Positions 1-6,298 of a DNA stretch of 7,093 nucleotides are shown here, in pieces. The DNA comes from Calditrichota bacterium (GTDB lineage Bacteria; Zhuqueibacterota; Zhuqueibacteria; Zhuqueibacterales; Geothermadaptataceae). The position numbers and the translations under genes were made by a program. Position 1 is the first letter of the stretch. Every line of letters begins with the position of its first letter. The notes under the pieces are model-generated. The model ran no database searches and had not been told where the DNA came from. It saw nothing but the letters and a program-made list of their open reading frames with translations. The stretch lies in assembly GCA_008501545.1 (NCBI GenBank), contig QQUM01000644.1, positions 1-7,093 on the forward strand, read 5' to 3'.

Positions 1-1
1 C

Positions 2-238
2 AGCGACAGCAGCGCCGATTCCAACAGCACAAAGCTCAGCGGAATTGTCTGGCGTGGCAATGAGGCATTGGCCATCATCGGTGATAAAATCTTGCGACAA
101 GGGGAGGAAACGAGCGTATTACAGATTGTAAAAATTTATAAGGATAAAGTCATCGCCCGACGTGGTAAGGACTTACTTACGTTACATTTAGGTCAGGACA
201 ACAATGAACAGCAGCAAACGAATACGACCAGTCATTAG
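2..238 (+). CDS. pilP: PilP-like type IV pilus accessory protein, C-terminal part (5' end outside window)
   Basis: An open frame enters from the left edge and stops at TAG 236-238, giving 78 residues. The readable core (from about residue 13: SGIVWRGNEALAIIGDKIL, then QIVKIYKDKVIARRGKDLLTL) has the small beta-domain pattern of PilP and GspC/GspB-like proteins: a 'G-I-x-W-x-x-x-x-x-A-I-I-G-D' strand pair, a 'V-x-x-I-x-x-D-x-V' turn and a final hydrophobic strand. A Gln/Asn/Thr-rich tail (residues 68-78) follows and is probably unstructured. In the family, PilP is a periplasmic lipoprotein that links the PilN/PilO inner-membrane complex to the PilQ secretin. Position directly before a secretin supports this more strongly than the short sequence does. 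The last 35 bp overlap the secretin gene in another frame. A GspC-like or otherwise uncharacterised pilus accessory protein is the main alternative. The signal peptide and lipobox cannot be seen because the N-terminus is missing. Confidence 0.62.
   Translation, partial: SDSSADSNSTKLSGIVWRGNEALAIIGDKILRQGEETSVLQIVKIYKDKVIARRGKDLLTLHLGQDNNEQQQTNTTSH
195..198 (+). promoter_or_regulatory. Ribosome binding site that fixes the secretin start
   Basis: AGGA lies 5 nt before ATG 204 and sits inside the end of the preceding gene. It supports the ATG at 204, and therefore a real 35-bp overlap of the two coding regions, rather than a start further downstream. Confidence 0.6.
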
Positions 239-1883
239 TTTTTTTATTCTGGTACAGGTCTGTTTTGCCCAGTCGAACATGTTGCACCGGGTTGAACGTA
301 AATTATTTCCCGAAAGTGAGAAGTACATTTTCTATTTTGATCGTGCAACGCAATACAGCACAGCCCTGGCAGAAAATCCGCCGGCCGTTTTGCTTTACTT
401 GCATAATGCCGTGCCAGCCGATTCGACATTGGAAAAAGCCTGGAATGAAAATGTCGTTCTCGAAAAATGGATGGAGAGTCCGCCGGTTCTGAAAGCAACC
501 ATCAGCTTGCCTGAAAAGATGCGCTATAAGGTCACAAAAAATAAAAATGTACTCACAGTTCATATTTCGAAAGAAAATGGTGTCCAATCTGAATCAGAGC
601 CTTCTGCAAAAGAAAAATCAAGCAGAGAAGTTTTGCTGCGGCGATTGGATAACGGTGTTAAAATCACCGCGGATTTTCGAGATGCTGACATCGGAAATGT
701 GCTGCGCTTGTTTGCGCGGCAGAATCAATTGAATATCGTTGCCAGTGATAGCGTTCGCGGGAAAATTACCGTTGCTTTGCACAATGTGACGCTGGAACAA
801 GCGTTGGAAAGCATTCTTCTTGCAAATGGATATGATTACGTTGTTTTGAATGATATTGTGCTGGTGAAACCCGAGGATCAGATTCACACCGAGGCGATGA
901 CAACGCGGGTTTTTCAACTTAAACATGCCAATGCCAACAACGTCGTTGAGGCGGTGACAGACTTAATTTCTGAAAGAGGCAAAGCCAAGGTTGTCCCGTC
1001 CAGTTTTCATACCCGGAAAGACGTTTATGAAGTCAATGACCGCGTGCAGCCGGATCGTGAAAAACGCTATTGGTTGCGCTCAAGCATGCTGCTGGTGCGC
1101 GATTATCCGGCACAAATTGAGATGATTGCAGACTTTATCGAAAAAATCGATATTGTTGTCCCGCAAGTTTTGATCGAAGCAAAGTTGATCGAAGTAACCC
1201 CGGTAAGTGAAAGCGCTGTTGGTATCGATTGGTCAAAATCGCTGGCGGTGGATTTGTTTGATGAAATTCGCACCGGTGGCGACAAGGTGCGCTCCTATTC
1301 CACAAGTACAAATCTGCCCAATACCGAAGGCCGCCTGACGATGGGCACCCTGACGACATCAGAGTTTTCGGCTGTACTCAACTTTTTGAATTCCAATACC
1401 CAAACAAAGCTCATTTCCAATCCCCGCATTCTCGCGATGGACAATGAACCCTCGGATATTTCTGTCGGAACAAACTTTCCAATTCCACAAATCAATCGCG
1501 GTGTTGGCGGCCAGGGCGACGTGGTCACATTTACCTATCGTGAAGTGAATATCATGCTGCGTGTCACGCCGCACGTTTCCACCGGTGACGCCATTACCAT
1601 GTACGTCAATCCGATTATTGAAGAGGTCACGGGACAAATAACCGTGTCCGGCAACACGGCCCCGATTACCACCCGCCGTGAAGTGGATACGGTCGTCAAA
1701 GTGAAGGACGGTGAAACGATTGTTATCGGGGGCATGATCAAGGAACGGGAGGTCTTCGTTGTGGATAAAGTCTGGCTCCTCGGCGATATCCCGCTGTTGG
1801 GCCATTTTTTCCAGAACAAGACGTCCGAAAAGCAGCAAACCGATCTGGTGATTTTCATCACCCCGAAAATAATGGATTTATGA
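204..1883 (+). CDS. pilQ: Type IV pilus secretin (PilQ/GspD superfamily), compact form
   Basis: Outer-membrane secretin of 559 aa, the multimeric pore through which the pilus fibre passes. Seen in order: signal peptide (residues 1-22, likely cleaved after VCFA, no lipobox); a beta-rich AMIN-like region (about 38-122); a charged Ser/Glu/Lys linker (123-142); an STN/N0 domain (about 150-222, with ITADFRDADIGNVLRLFA); a secretin N1 domain (about 232-316), split by a polar segment (about 262-291); and the secretin channel domain (about 318-557). The channel domain carries VPQVLIEAKLIEV, ISNPRILAMDN, the signature VDTVVKVKDGETIVIGG (494-510) and the closing WLLGDIPLLGHFF plus DLVIFITPKI. Proteobacterial PilQ is usually near 700 aa with two AMIN copies, so this one is short at the N-terminus. 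The start at 204 has a good AGGA site, and the stop overlaps the pilT start as ATGA. The flanking PilP-like and PilT genes favour a type IV pilus role over type II secretion. Confidence 0.9.
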   Translation: MNSSKRIRPVISFFILVQVCFAQSNMLHRVERKLFPESEKYIFYFDRATQYSTALAENPPAVLLYLHNAVPADSTLEKAWNENVVLEKWMESPPVLKATISLPEKMRYKVTKNKNVLTVHISKENGVQSESEPSAKEKSSREVLLRRLDNGVKITADFRDADIGNVLRLFARQNQLNIVASDSVRGKITVALHNVTLEQALESILLANGYDYVVLNDIVLVKPEDQIHTEAMTTRVFQLKHANANNVVEAVTDLISERGKAKVVPSSFHTRKDVYEVNDRVQPDREKRYWLRSSMLLVRDYPAQIEMIADFIEKIDIVVPQVLIEAKLIEVTPVSESAVGIDWSKSLAVDLFDEIRTGGDKVRSYSTSTNLPNTEGRLTMGTLTTSEFSAVLNFLNSNTQTKLISNPRILAMDNEPSDISVGTNFPIPQINRGVGGQGDVVTFTYREVNIMLRVTPHVSTGDAITMYVNPIIEEVTGQITVSGNTAPITTRREVDTVVKVKDGETIVIGGMIKEREVFVVDKVWLLGDIPLLGHFFQNKTSEKQQTDLVIFITPKIMDL

Positions 1884-2965
1884 GAAAAGCAGATTTAGAC
1901 AAGTTACTGACTTTTGCCGTCCAGCGGGATGCGTCGGATATACATCTCGCTGTGGGTATGCCGCCGGTACTGCGTATTCATGGCACGTTGCGGCGAATGG
2001 AAATGCAGCCAATTGTCAAAGATACGATGCAAAGTCTGTTGAGCGATATCATGCCGGCGCGGTTTCAGGAAAATCCGGATTATTCGCTGGAATATGATTT
2101 CGCCTACAGCGTGCCGGGTGTAGCCCGTTTTCGGACGAATGTCTATTTGCAGTTGCGCGGTGGCAGCATTGCACTGCGGGTTATTCCCGACAATGTACGC
2201 GATTTGCAGGAATTGCACTGTCCAAAGGGGATCTACAATCTGGCGCGGGAACGGAAAGGTATTGTGCTTGTCACCGGCCCAACCGGTTCGGGGAAATCCA
2301 CAACACTCGCCGCGATGATCGATCTCATCAACAAAGAACGACGCGAGCATATTTTGACTATCGAAGATCCGATCGAATATGTGCATAAACCGAAAAACTG
2401 CCTGATTAATCAGCGGGAACTTGGCGAACACACGCAGTCCTTTGCCAATGCCCTGCGCGCCGCGTTACGGGAAGATCCTGACGTCATTCTCGTCGGTGAG
2501 ATGCGCGATCTCGAAACGATTTCACTGGCGTTGACGGCTGCAGAAACCGGGCATCTCGTTTTCGCGACCCTGCACACCATGAGCGCTGCCGAAACCGTCA
2601 ACCGGATTGTCGATGTTTTTCCGCCGGAACAGCAGGGGCAGATTCGCTCCATGTTCGCTAACGCGGTGATGGGCATCGTCGCGCAACGACTTCTGCCCAC
2701 AGCCGACGGCAACGGGCGTGTGGCCATTCACGAAATTATGGTTGCCACCAGCGCCATCCGTAATCTGATTCGCGAAGACAAATCGCACCAGATTTACACC
2801 GCGATTCAAACCGGCGGCGCCGAAGGCATGCAAACCATCGATATGGCGCTAATCAATTTATTGCGCGAAGGGAAAATAGCGCAGGATGTTGCAGAAACGC
2901 AGGCGCATGATAAGCAGTCGGTGCGGAAATATGCTGTTGCGGATTCAATATCCAATATTCAATAA
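1880..2965 (+). CDS. pilT: Type IV pilus retraction ATPase PilT
   Basis: Cytoplasmic hexameric ATPase of the GspE/PilT family that powers pilus depolymerisation, giving twitching motility and DNA uptake. It is 361 aa, slightly longer than the usual 345 or so. Visible motifs: N-terminal RDASDIHL (16-23); Walker A GPTGSGKS (133-140, Lys139); Asp box IEDPIE (161-166); Walker B DVILVGEMRD (201-210, Glu207); His box GHLVFATLHT (224-233); and AIRNLIRE (292-299), the C-terminal motif characteristic of PilT and needed for retraction in studied homologues. Together these separate it from the extension ATPase PilB. ATG 1880 overlaps the secretin stop as ATGA. No strong Shine-Dalgarno sequence precedes it, so translational coupling to the secretin is likely. 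The last residues (about 353-361, ADSISNIQ) and the TAA lie in a palindromic repeat, so this tail is probably an acquired, non-conserved extension. Confidence 0.96.
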   Translation: MRKADLDKLLTFAVQRDASDIHLAVGMPPVLRIHGTLRRMEMQPIVKDTMQSLLSDIMPARFQENPDYSLEYDFAYSVPGVARFRTNVYLQLRGGSIALRVIPDNVRDLQELHCPKGIYNLARERKGIVLVTGPTGSGKSTTLAAMIDLINKERREHILTIEDPIEYVHKPKNCLINQRELGEHTQSFANALRAALREDPDVILVGEMRDLETISLALTAAETGHLVFATLHTMSAAETVNRIVDVFPPEQQGQIRSMFANAVMGIVAQRLLPTADGNGRVAIHEIMVATSAIRNLIREDKSHQIYTAIQTGGAEGMQTIDMALINLLREGKIAQDVAETQAHDKQSVRKYAVADSISNIQ

Positions 2966-3023
2966 TCAACAAACAATACTCAAACATGGAAATTGAATAT
3001 TGTGTATTGATTATTGGACATTG
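2953..3023. repeat. Long imperfect inverted repeat overlapping the pilT stop codon
   Basis: Left arm 2953-2983 and right arm 2993-3023 (31 nt each) pair at 26 of 31 positions by my hand alignment, around a 9-nt loop (2984-2992). The arms are made of AT-rich units of the type CAATA-TTCAATAATCAA and flanking sequence (2945-2952, 3024-3030) repeats the same words less regularly. The pilT TAA (2963-2965) is in the left arm. No U-tract follows the right arm, so it is not a classical intrinsic terminator, though the RNA hairpin could still stabilise the pilus-operon transcript or block read-through. The style matches short intergenic palindromes dispersed in many copies in some bacterial genomes; copy number cannot be seen here. 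Confidence 0.75.
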
Positions 3024-3111
3024 ACATTGATTTTCCCCGCTTTCCGCTTGCATTTTTAAACTATCCATTGTAGTTTCTCGCCATAAACTTTTGTGGATTA
3101 AGGACTAAAAC

Positions 3112-3116
3112 AAGGA
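3112..3116 (+). promoter_or_regulatory. Ribosome binding site of the outer-membrane barrel gene
   Basis: AAGGA ends 7 nt before ATG 3124 and selects this start. The ATG is followed at once by a clear signal peptide. No convincing promoter was found in the 2966-3111 spacer. Confidence 0.6.
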
Positions 3117-3123
3117 TTGCATC

Positions 3124-4422
3124 ATGAAAAAAGGACGTCTTATTATTTTCCTGCTTTTACTCTGTCCATTTGCATTATTTGCACAATACCAATCCAATCT
3201 TGTCCCCGGTGTTTCAAATCAGGGTGCGTTTATGGGGGGTATTGGTTATTCCAATATCGACGGGGAGGATTTTCTCACCCTCAGCCTGCGTCCGGAACTT
3301 GCATTTGGGAAATTTGGCGTCGGATTCGATATTCCATTCCGCTATAACATGAACACGGGTGAAATCCGGGAGGCCGACTGGAATGAGAGTTACGACTATT
3401 TTCGTGCAATCCGCTATGTCCGCTGGGGGCACAAGCGGGATAAATTTTACACCCGGGTCGGCGTACTCGATGCCACGCGTATCGGGCATGGTTTTATCAT
3501 GAATTTCTACAATAATGAGATGATCAACTACGATGGCCGGAAAATTGGTCTCGAATTGGATATCGATGCGGGACTGTGGGGATTCGAATCGGCAACCAGT
3601 AATTTGGGCCGTGCTGAAATTTTTGGTGGCCGTGCTTATTACCGGCCGCTGTACAACTCCACAATTCCCATTATCAAAAACTTCGCCATCGGTGCCAGCT
3701 ATGTCACCGACATCGATCCCGATGGAACACGCAACACGAAGGATGAAGTTGCGGTTTTTGGCGCCGATGTTGAAATGCCGCTGATCAAGACGGCTTTATT
3801 CCACACATTGCTCTATTCTGACTGGGGAAAGATAAAGGATTATGGCGATGGCTCTGCTGTCGGTGTCGAACTTTCACTGCGTGGTTTGATGGGTACGTTC
3901 AGTATAACGACCCAGCTTGAACGCCGTTTTCTGAATGATGAATTTATTCCGAATTATTTTGATGCATTCTATGAGCTCGAGCGTTTTCAAATAAAAGACG
4001 ATATCCCTGTTCGAAAAATCGATCAGGTCGCCACGGCGACAAAAACGAATGGCACGTTTGGTTTACTGCACGGCTCCGTACTGAACACGCTGGAAATCCT
4101 TGGCACGTTTGAACGCCTCGATGGCCGGAAAAACAGTGGCATTATGCACCTTGAAGCGCTCGTACCAAATACAGTCCCGAAAATTAGCATGCATGCCGCC
4201 TACGATCGTATTGGTATCGATGATTTTTCGGATGCCTTCCAGCTTGATAACCGGTCGATTGCCCGGGCCGGTATCGGCTACAAAATTTATCCTTTTCTCA
4301 TTTTTTATATGGATTATGTCTGGACCTATCGATTTGACGAAGGCAGGGATAAATATGTAACACAAAAGCGTTTTGAACCGCAAATTGCTTTTGTTATGCC
4401 ATTTCAGTTCCGCAAAAATTAG
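3124..4422 (+). CDS. Predicted outer-membrane beta-barrel protein, function unknown
   Basis: 432 aa with a typical Sec signal peptide (MKK start, hydrophobic LLLL core, cleavage after residue 20, FALFA/Q). The mature part is rich in alternating aromatic and aliphatic residues in short amphipathic stretches separated by Gly/Asp/Asn turns (for example 52-74, 91-116, 185-196, 247-268, 380-402). It ends in FVMPFQFRKN, with aromatics close to the C-terminus, as in porin-like barrels. The block GVLDATRIGHGFIMNFYNN (113-131) looks like a conserved family motif; I recall similar uncharacterised envelope proteins in FCB-group bacteria, but this is memory, not a search. No catalytic signature, plug domain or TonB box was seen. 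It follows pilT by 158 bp, across a palindromic repeat, so it may be a separate transcription unit. A link to the pilus system is possible only from position. The last 50 bp may overlap the comF frame. Confidence 0.8.
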   Translation: MKKGRLIIFLLLLCPFALFAQYQSNLVPGVSNQGAFMGGIGYSNIDGEDFLTLSLRPELAFGKFGVGFDIPFRYNMNTGEIREADWNESYDYFRAIRYVRWGHKRDKFYTRVGVLDATRIGHGFIMNFYNNEMINYDGRKIGLELDIDAGLWGFESATSNLGRAEIFGGRAYYRPLYNSTIPIIKNFAIGASYVTDIDPDGTRNTKDEVAVFGADVEMPLIKTALFHTLLYSDWGKIKDYGDGSAVGVELSLRGLMGTFSITTQLERRFLNDEFIPNYFDAFYELERFQIKDDIPVRKIDQVATATKTNGTFGLLHGSVLNTLEILGTFERLDGRKNSGIMHLEALVPNTVPKISMHAAYDRIGIDDFSDAFQLDNRSIARAGIGYKIYPFLIFYMDYVWTYRFDEGRDKYVTQKRFEPQIAFVMPFQFRKN

Positions 4423-5125
4423 ACAGGATAAACGGGGGGGATACATCGAGTTTTTATCCAAAATTCAGAGCGGGATCGATTCAATATTGCATCCCGCTTT
4501 TTGCGCACTTTGTGGGGAATATCATGAAAGCCCATCGTACTGGATTTGCAGTAGTTGCTGGACGAAAATTTGTTCAGAGACAGAAACGCCCGAACCGCAG
4601 TTCATCTCCAATGCTGATGACGTCATTCCCGCCTTTGCAGGCTGGTATTTCCATTCAGAAATCCAGCATCTCATCCATTGTATAAAATATAACAAGCATC
4701 ACACTGTTGGGAAAATTGTTGGGCAGCAGCTCGCCTTGCGTATTGCATCCCGGATCGATTTATCATCGATTGATTACCTTGTTCCTGTACCACTCCATAA
4801 AAAACGTGAAAAAGAACGTGGATTTAATCAAAGTCACTTCATTTCAGTTGGATTAAAAAAAGCTCACCGAAAGTTGAAAATACTCCCGGCCTTGCGTCGA
4901 ATCAAATACACAGAAGCCCAGGTTTCATTAAACAGTGAGCAACGTCGTCAAAATGTTGCCGGTGCTTTCACATTGAACCAGCGTAGTTTATCTTGTTTGC
5001 AAGGCGCATCCGTTGCGATTGTTGATGATGTAATGACAACCGGATCAACTGCATTGGCTTGCGCAGCCCTCCTGCACCAGACCAAGGTGAAAAATATTGT
5101 GATTATTACGATCGCTTGTGCTTGA
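4373..5125 (+). CDS. comF: ComF-family phosphoribosyltransferase-like protein (start uncertain)
   Basis: ComF proteins pair an N-terminal four-Cys zinc site with a type I phosphoribosyltransferase fold. They are needed for natural transformation in studied species, probably acting in the cytoplasm with the DNA-uptake helicase/primosome. Seen here, numbered from TTG 4373: zinc Cys at 44, 47, 59 and 62 (FCALCG ... ICSSCW); VPVPLHKKREKERGFNQS (137-154); TEAQVSLNSEQRRQNVAGAF (180-199); and the PRPP loop VAIVDDVMTTGST (214-226). The protein ends at IACA. The C-terminal two thirds is complete and typical. The start is not: there is no in-frame ATG or GTG before the zinc site. The options are TTG 4373, 4385 or 4391 (all inside the preceding gene, without a visible RBS), a rare ATC at 4445 just after a run of seven G, or TTG 4487 (212 aa, GCGGGA about 11 nt upstream). 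A helix FLSKIQSGIDSIL before the first Cys fits the family, which argues that translation begins upstream of 4487. The coordinates given use the longest option. Confidence 0.88.
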   Translation: MNRKLLLLCHFSSAKIRQDKRGGYIEFLSKIQSGIDSILHPAFCALCGEYHESPSYWICSSCWTKICSETETPEPQFISNADDVIPAFAGWYFHSEIQHLIHCIKYNKHHTVGKIVGQQLALRIASRIDLSSIDYLVPVPLHKKREKERGFNQSHFISVGLKKAHRKLKILPALRRIKYTEAQVSLNSEQRRQNVAGAFTLNQRSLSCLQGASVAIVDDVMTTGSTALACAALLHQTKVKNIVIITIACA

Positions 5126-5154
5126 ATTTTTAATTCTCCTGACGCTGAATTGCC

Positions 5155-5183
5155 TTGACATTCAATCTCAGAATTATTATCAT
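5155..5183 (+). promoter_or_regulatory. Predicted sigma-70-type promoter for the glycolytic pair
   Basis: A perfect -35 TTGACA (5155-5160) is followed, after exactly 17 nt, by TATCAT (5178-5183), which differs from TATAAT at one position. Transcription would start near 5190, leaving a leader of about 77 nt before GTG 5267. This is the best promoter match in the window and suggests strong, housekeeping-type expression of the phosphofructokinase and GAPDH genes. In a Bacteroidota-type host with different promoter rules, the match would mean less. Confidence 0.65.
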
Positions 5184-5191
5184 TCGAATCT

Positions 5192-5221
5192 CATTTTTTT
5201 ATGCGATGTAACAAAAAAATG
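5192..5221 (+). repeat. Perfect 9-bp inverted repeat in the predicted 5' leader
   Basis: CATTTTTTT (5192-5200) and AAAAAAATG (5213-5221) are exact reverse complements around a 12-nt loop (5201-5212). It falls within the first roughly 30 nt of the predicted transcript. The stem would be mostly A-U and therefore weak. A 5'-end hairpin that protects mRNA is possible, and chance pairing of T- and A-tracts is a fair alternative. Confidence 0.45.
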
Positions 5222-5252
5222 TGTTTTATATAGATATCAGTAATTACAATTT

Positions 5253-5256
5253 AGGA
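5253..5256 (+). promoter_or_regulatory. Ribosome binding site deciding the GTG start of the phosphofructokinase homologue
   Basis: AGGA lies 10 nt before GTG 5267. The only nearby ATG (5262) is in another frame. The GTG places residues SRVGILTCGG at the very N-terminus, as in other phosphofructokinases. Confidence 0.5.
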
Positions 5257-5266
5257 AATAAATGTT

Positions 5267-6298
5267 GTGTCACGGGTTGGAATATTAACCTGCGGTGGGG
5301 ATTGTCCCGGATTGAATGCCGCCATTCGTGCTGTTACCCGAAAACTCATAATCGGATATGATTACGAAGTTTTGGGTATCAAGAATGGTTACAATGGACT
5401 TATAGAAGGTGATGTTCAGCCATTAAGTATGTATTCGGTTTCCGGTGTATTGCCTCGGGGTGGCACGATTTTAGGTACTTCGAGTAAAAATCCCCTTCTG
5501 CTTGAACATGGTAAAGAAGCCATTAAAGAAAACCTGAAGCGATTTGAAATCGATAGCCTTGTGGTCATCGGCGCAAAATCTGCGATCGACGTCGCATATG
5601 AACTAAGTCATGACGGCGTGAAATGTGTAGCCATACCCAGCACGATTGACAATGATGTGCTCGGTACGGATTTCACTATTGGTTTTGATACAGCAGTAAA
5701 CATCGCAACGCGTGCTATTGATATGGTGCACACAACAGCAGAATCGCATCACCGGATCATCGTTGTGGAGATGATGGGATCATCCACAGGATGGATTGCA
5801 ACATATGCCGGTCTTGCAGGCGGAGCAGATTGTATTCTTATACCTGAAATTGAGTTCACATTGGATGCGACAGCCGAGTTGTTAAAAAAACGGCACAAGC
5901 GGCGGAAATTTAGCATCGTCGTTGTAGCTGAAGGGGCAATCCCAACCGATGTGCCAAATTTTCAATCTGTATCCTCAAAAGTGGATGCATTGGGAAATAC
6001 TTACCTTTGCAGCATCGGCGAGTTTGTTGGCGTTGAACTCGCTAAGCGAACAGGGATGGAAACCCGCGTAACAACGCTTGGGTACATACAGCGTGGTGGT
6101 TCGCCAAGTGTACCGGACCGGATTTTAGCAACAAGGCTTGGCGTAGCAGCTGCTGAAAAAATAAAAAACAAAGAATTTTCCGTCGTTGTGGGAGTGGTTG
6201 GGAATAAAATCGTTTCAACTCCACTTGAAAATGTGACAGATAATGTTAAAAAAGTTAACCTGGAGATGTTCGATACTGCATCGACATTTTTTGGTTGA
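5267..6298 (+). CDS. Phosphofructokinase homologue, group III type, with altered phosphoryl-donor site
   Basis: PFK catalyses phosphorylation of fructose 6-phosphate by ATP or PPi in the cytoplasm. At 343 aa this is the full family length. GGDCPGLNAAIR (10-21), GFDTAVNIATRAID, HTTAESHHR (155-163) and the C-terminal TFFG resemble the group III (actinobacterial mixed-substrate) branch. Retained, with E. coli numbering in brackets: catalytic base Asp128 (D127) in TIDND; Arg163 (R162), Glu222 (E222), Arg267 (R243) and Arg276 (R252), which contact the sugar phosphate. Changed: Ser73 for Arg (R72) in LGTSS; Ala103-Lys104-Ser105 for the Gly-Asp/Glu-Gly/Asp donor and Mg motif (D103/G104); Ser125 for Lys or Gly before TIDND; Ser172 for Arg (R171) in MGS; and Tyr273 for His (H249). 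The fold is not in doubt; catalysis is. A regulatory subunit or an unusual donor is plausible, so no symbol is given. It precedes gap by 75 bp and is likely co-transcribed. Confidence 0.9.
   Translation: MSRVGILTCGGDCPGLNAAIRAVTRKLIIGYDYEVLGIKNGYNGLIEGDVQPLSMYSVSGVLPRGGTILGTSSKNPLLLEHGKEAIKENLKRFEIDSLVVIGAKSAIDVAYELSHDGVKCVAIPSTIDNDVLGTDFTIGFDTAVNIATRAIDMVHTTAESHHRIIVVEMMGSSTGWIATYAGLAGGADCILIPEIEFTLDATAELLKKRHKRRKFSIVVVAEGAIPTDVPNFQSVSSKVDALGNTYLCSIGEFVGVELAKRTGMETRVTTLGYIQRGGSPSVPDRILATRLGVAAAEKIKNKEFSVVVGVVGNKIVSTPLENVTDNVKKVNLEMFDTASTFFG

Larger units (their letters stand above)
5126..5266. other. Intergenic region between comF and the phosphofructokinase gene
   Basis: This 141-bp AT-rich spacer marks a break between transcription units. 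It holds a sigma-70-type promoter, an 8-bp palindrome ATTCGAAT (5182-5189) straddling the -10 and predicted transcription start, an inverted repeat in the leader and the RBS of the phosphofructokinase gene. No small ORF with its own RBS and no intrinsic terminator for comF was seen. Confidence 0.6.

Noticed and set aside
1359..1838. 159-aa open frame on the minus strand
   Set aside because: It lies wholly inside the secretin gene, opposite its conserved channel domain. It has no RBS and no recognisable domain, so it is a shadow of biased codon use.
1904..2431. 175-aa open frame on the minus strand
   Set aside because: It is antisense to the PilT N-terminal and Walker A region, and its translation has no family signature.
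2953..3030. Intrinsic terminator after pilT
   Set aside because: The hairpin is long, but it is AT-rich, imperfect and not followed by a run of T, so only a repeat was annotated.
2853..3068. 71-aa minus-strand frame across the inverted repeat
   Set aside because: Its translation (LLIIEYWILN and similar) is that of the palindromic repeat. It has no RBS and overlaps the end of pilT, so it was treated as non-coding.
3085..3100. Bacteroidota-type -7 element (TAnnTTTG) before the barrel gene
   Set aside because: TAAACTTTTG has the wrong spacing for the motif and there is no matching upstream TTTG element at the right distance.
3124..3183. Lipoprotein signal in the barrel protein (LLLLC at residues 10-14)
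   Set aside because: The residue before Cys is Leu rather than Gly/Ala/Ser and the Cys is too early in the hydrophobic core. FALFA/Q is a clear signal peptidase I site.
5262..5264. ATG as the start of the phosphofructokinase homologue
   Set aside because: It is 5 nt upstream of the GTG, so it is out of frame with the coding sequence.
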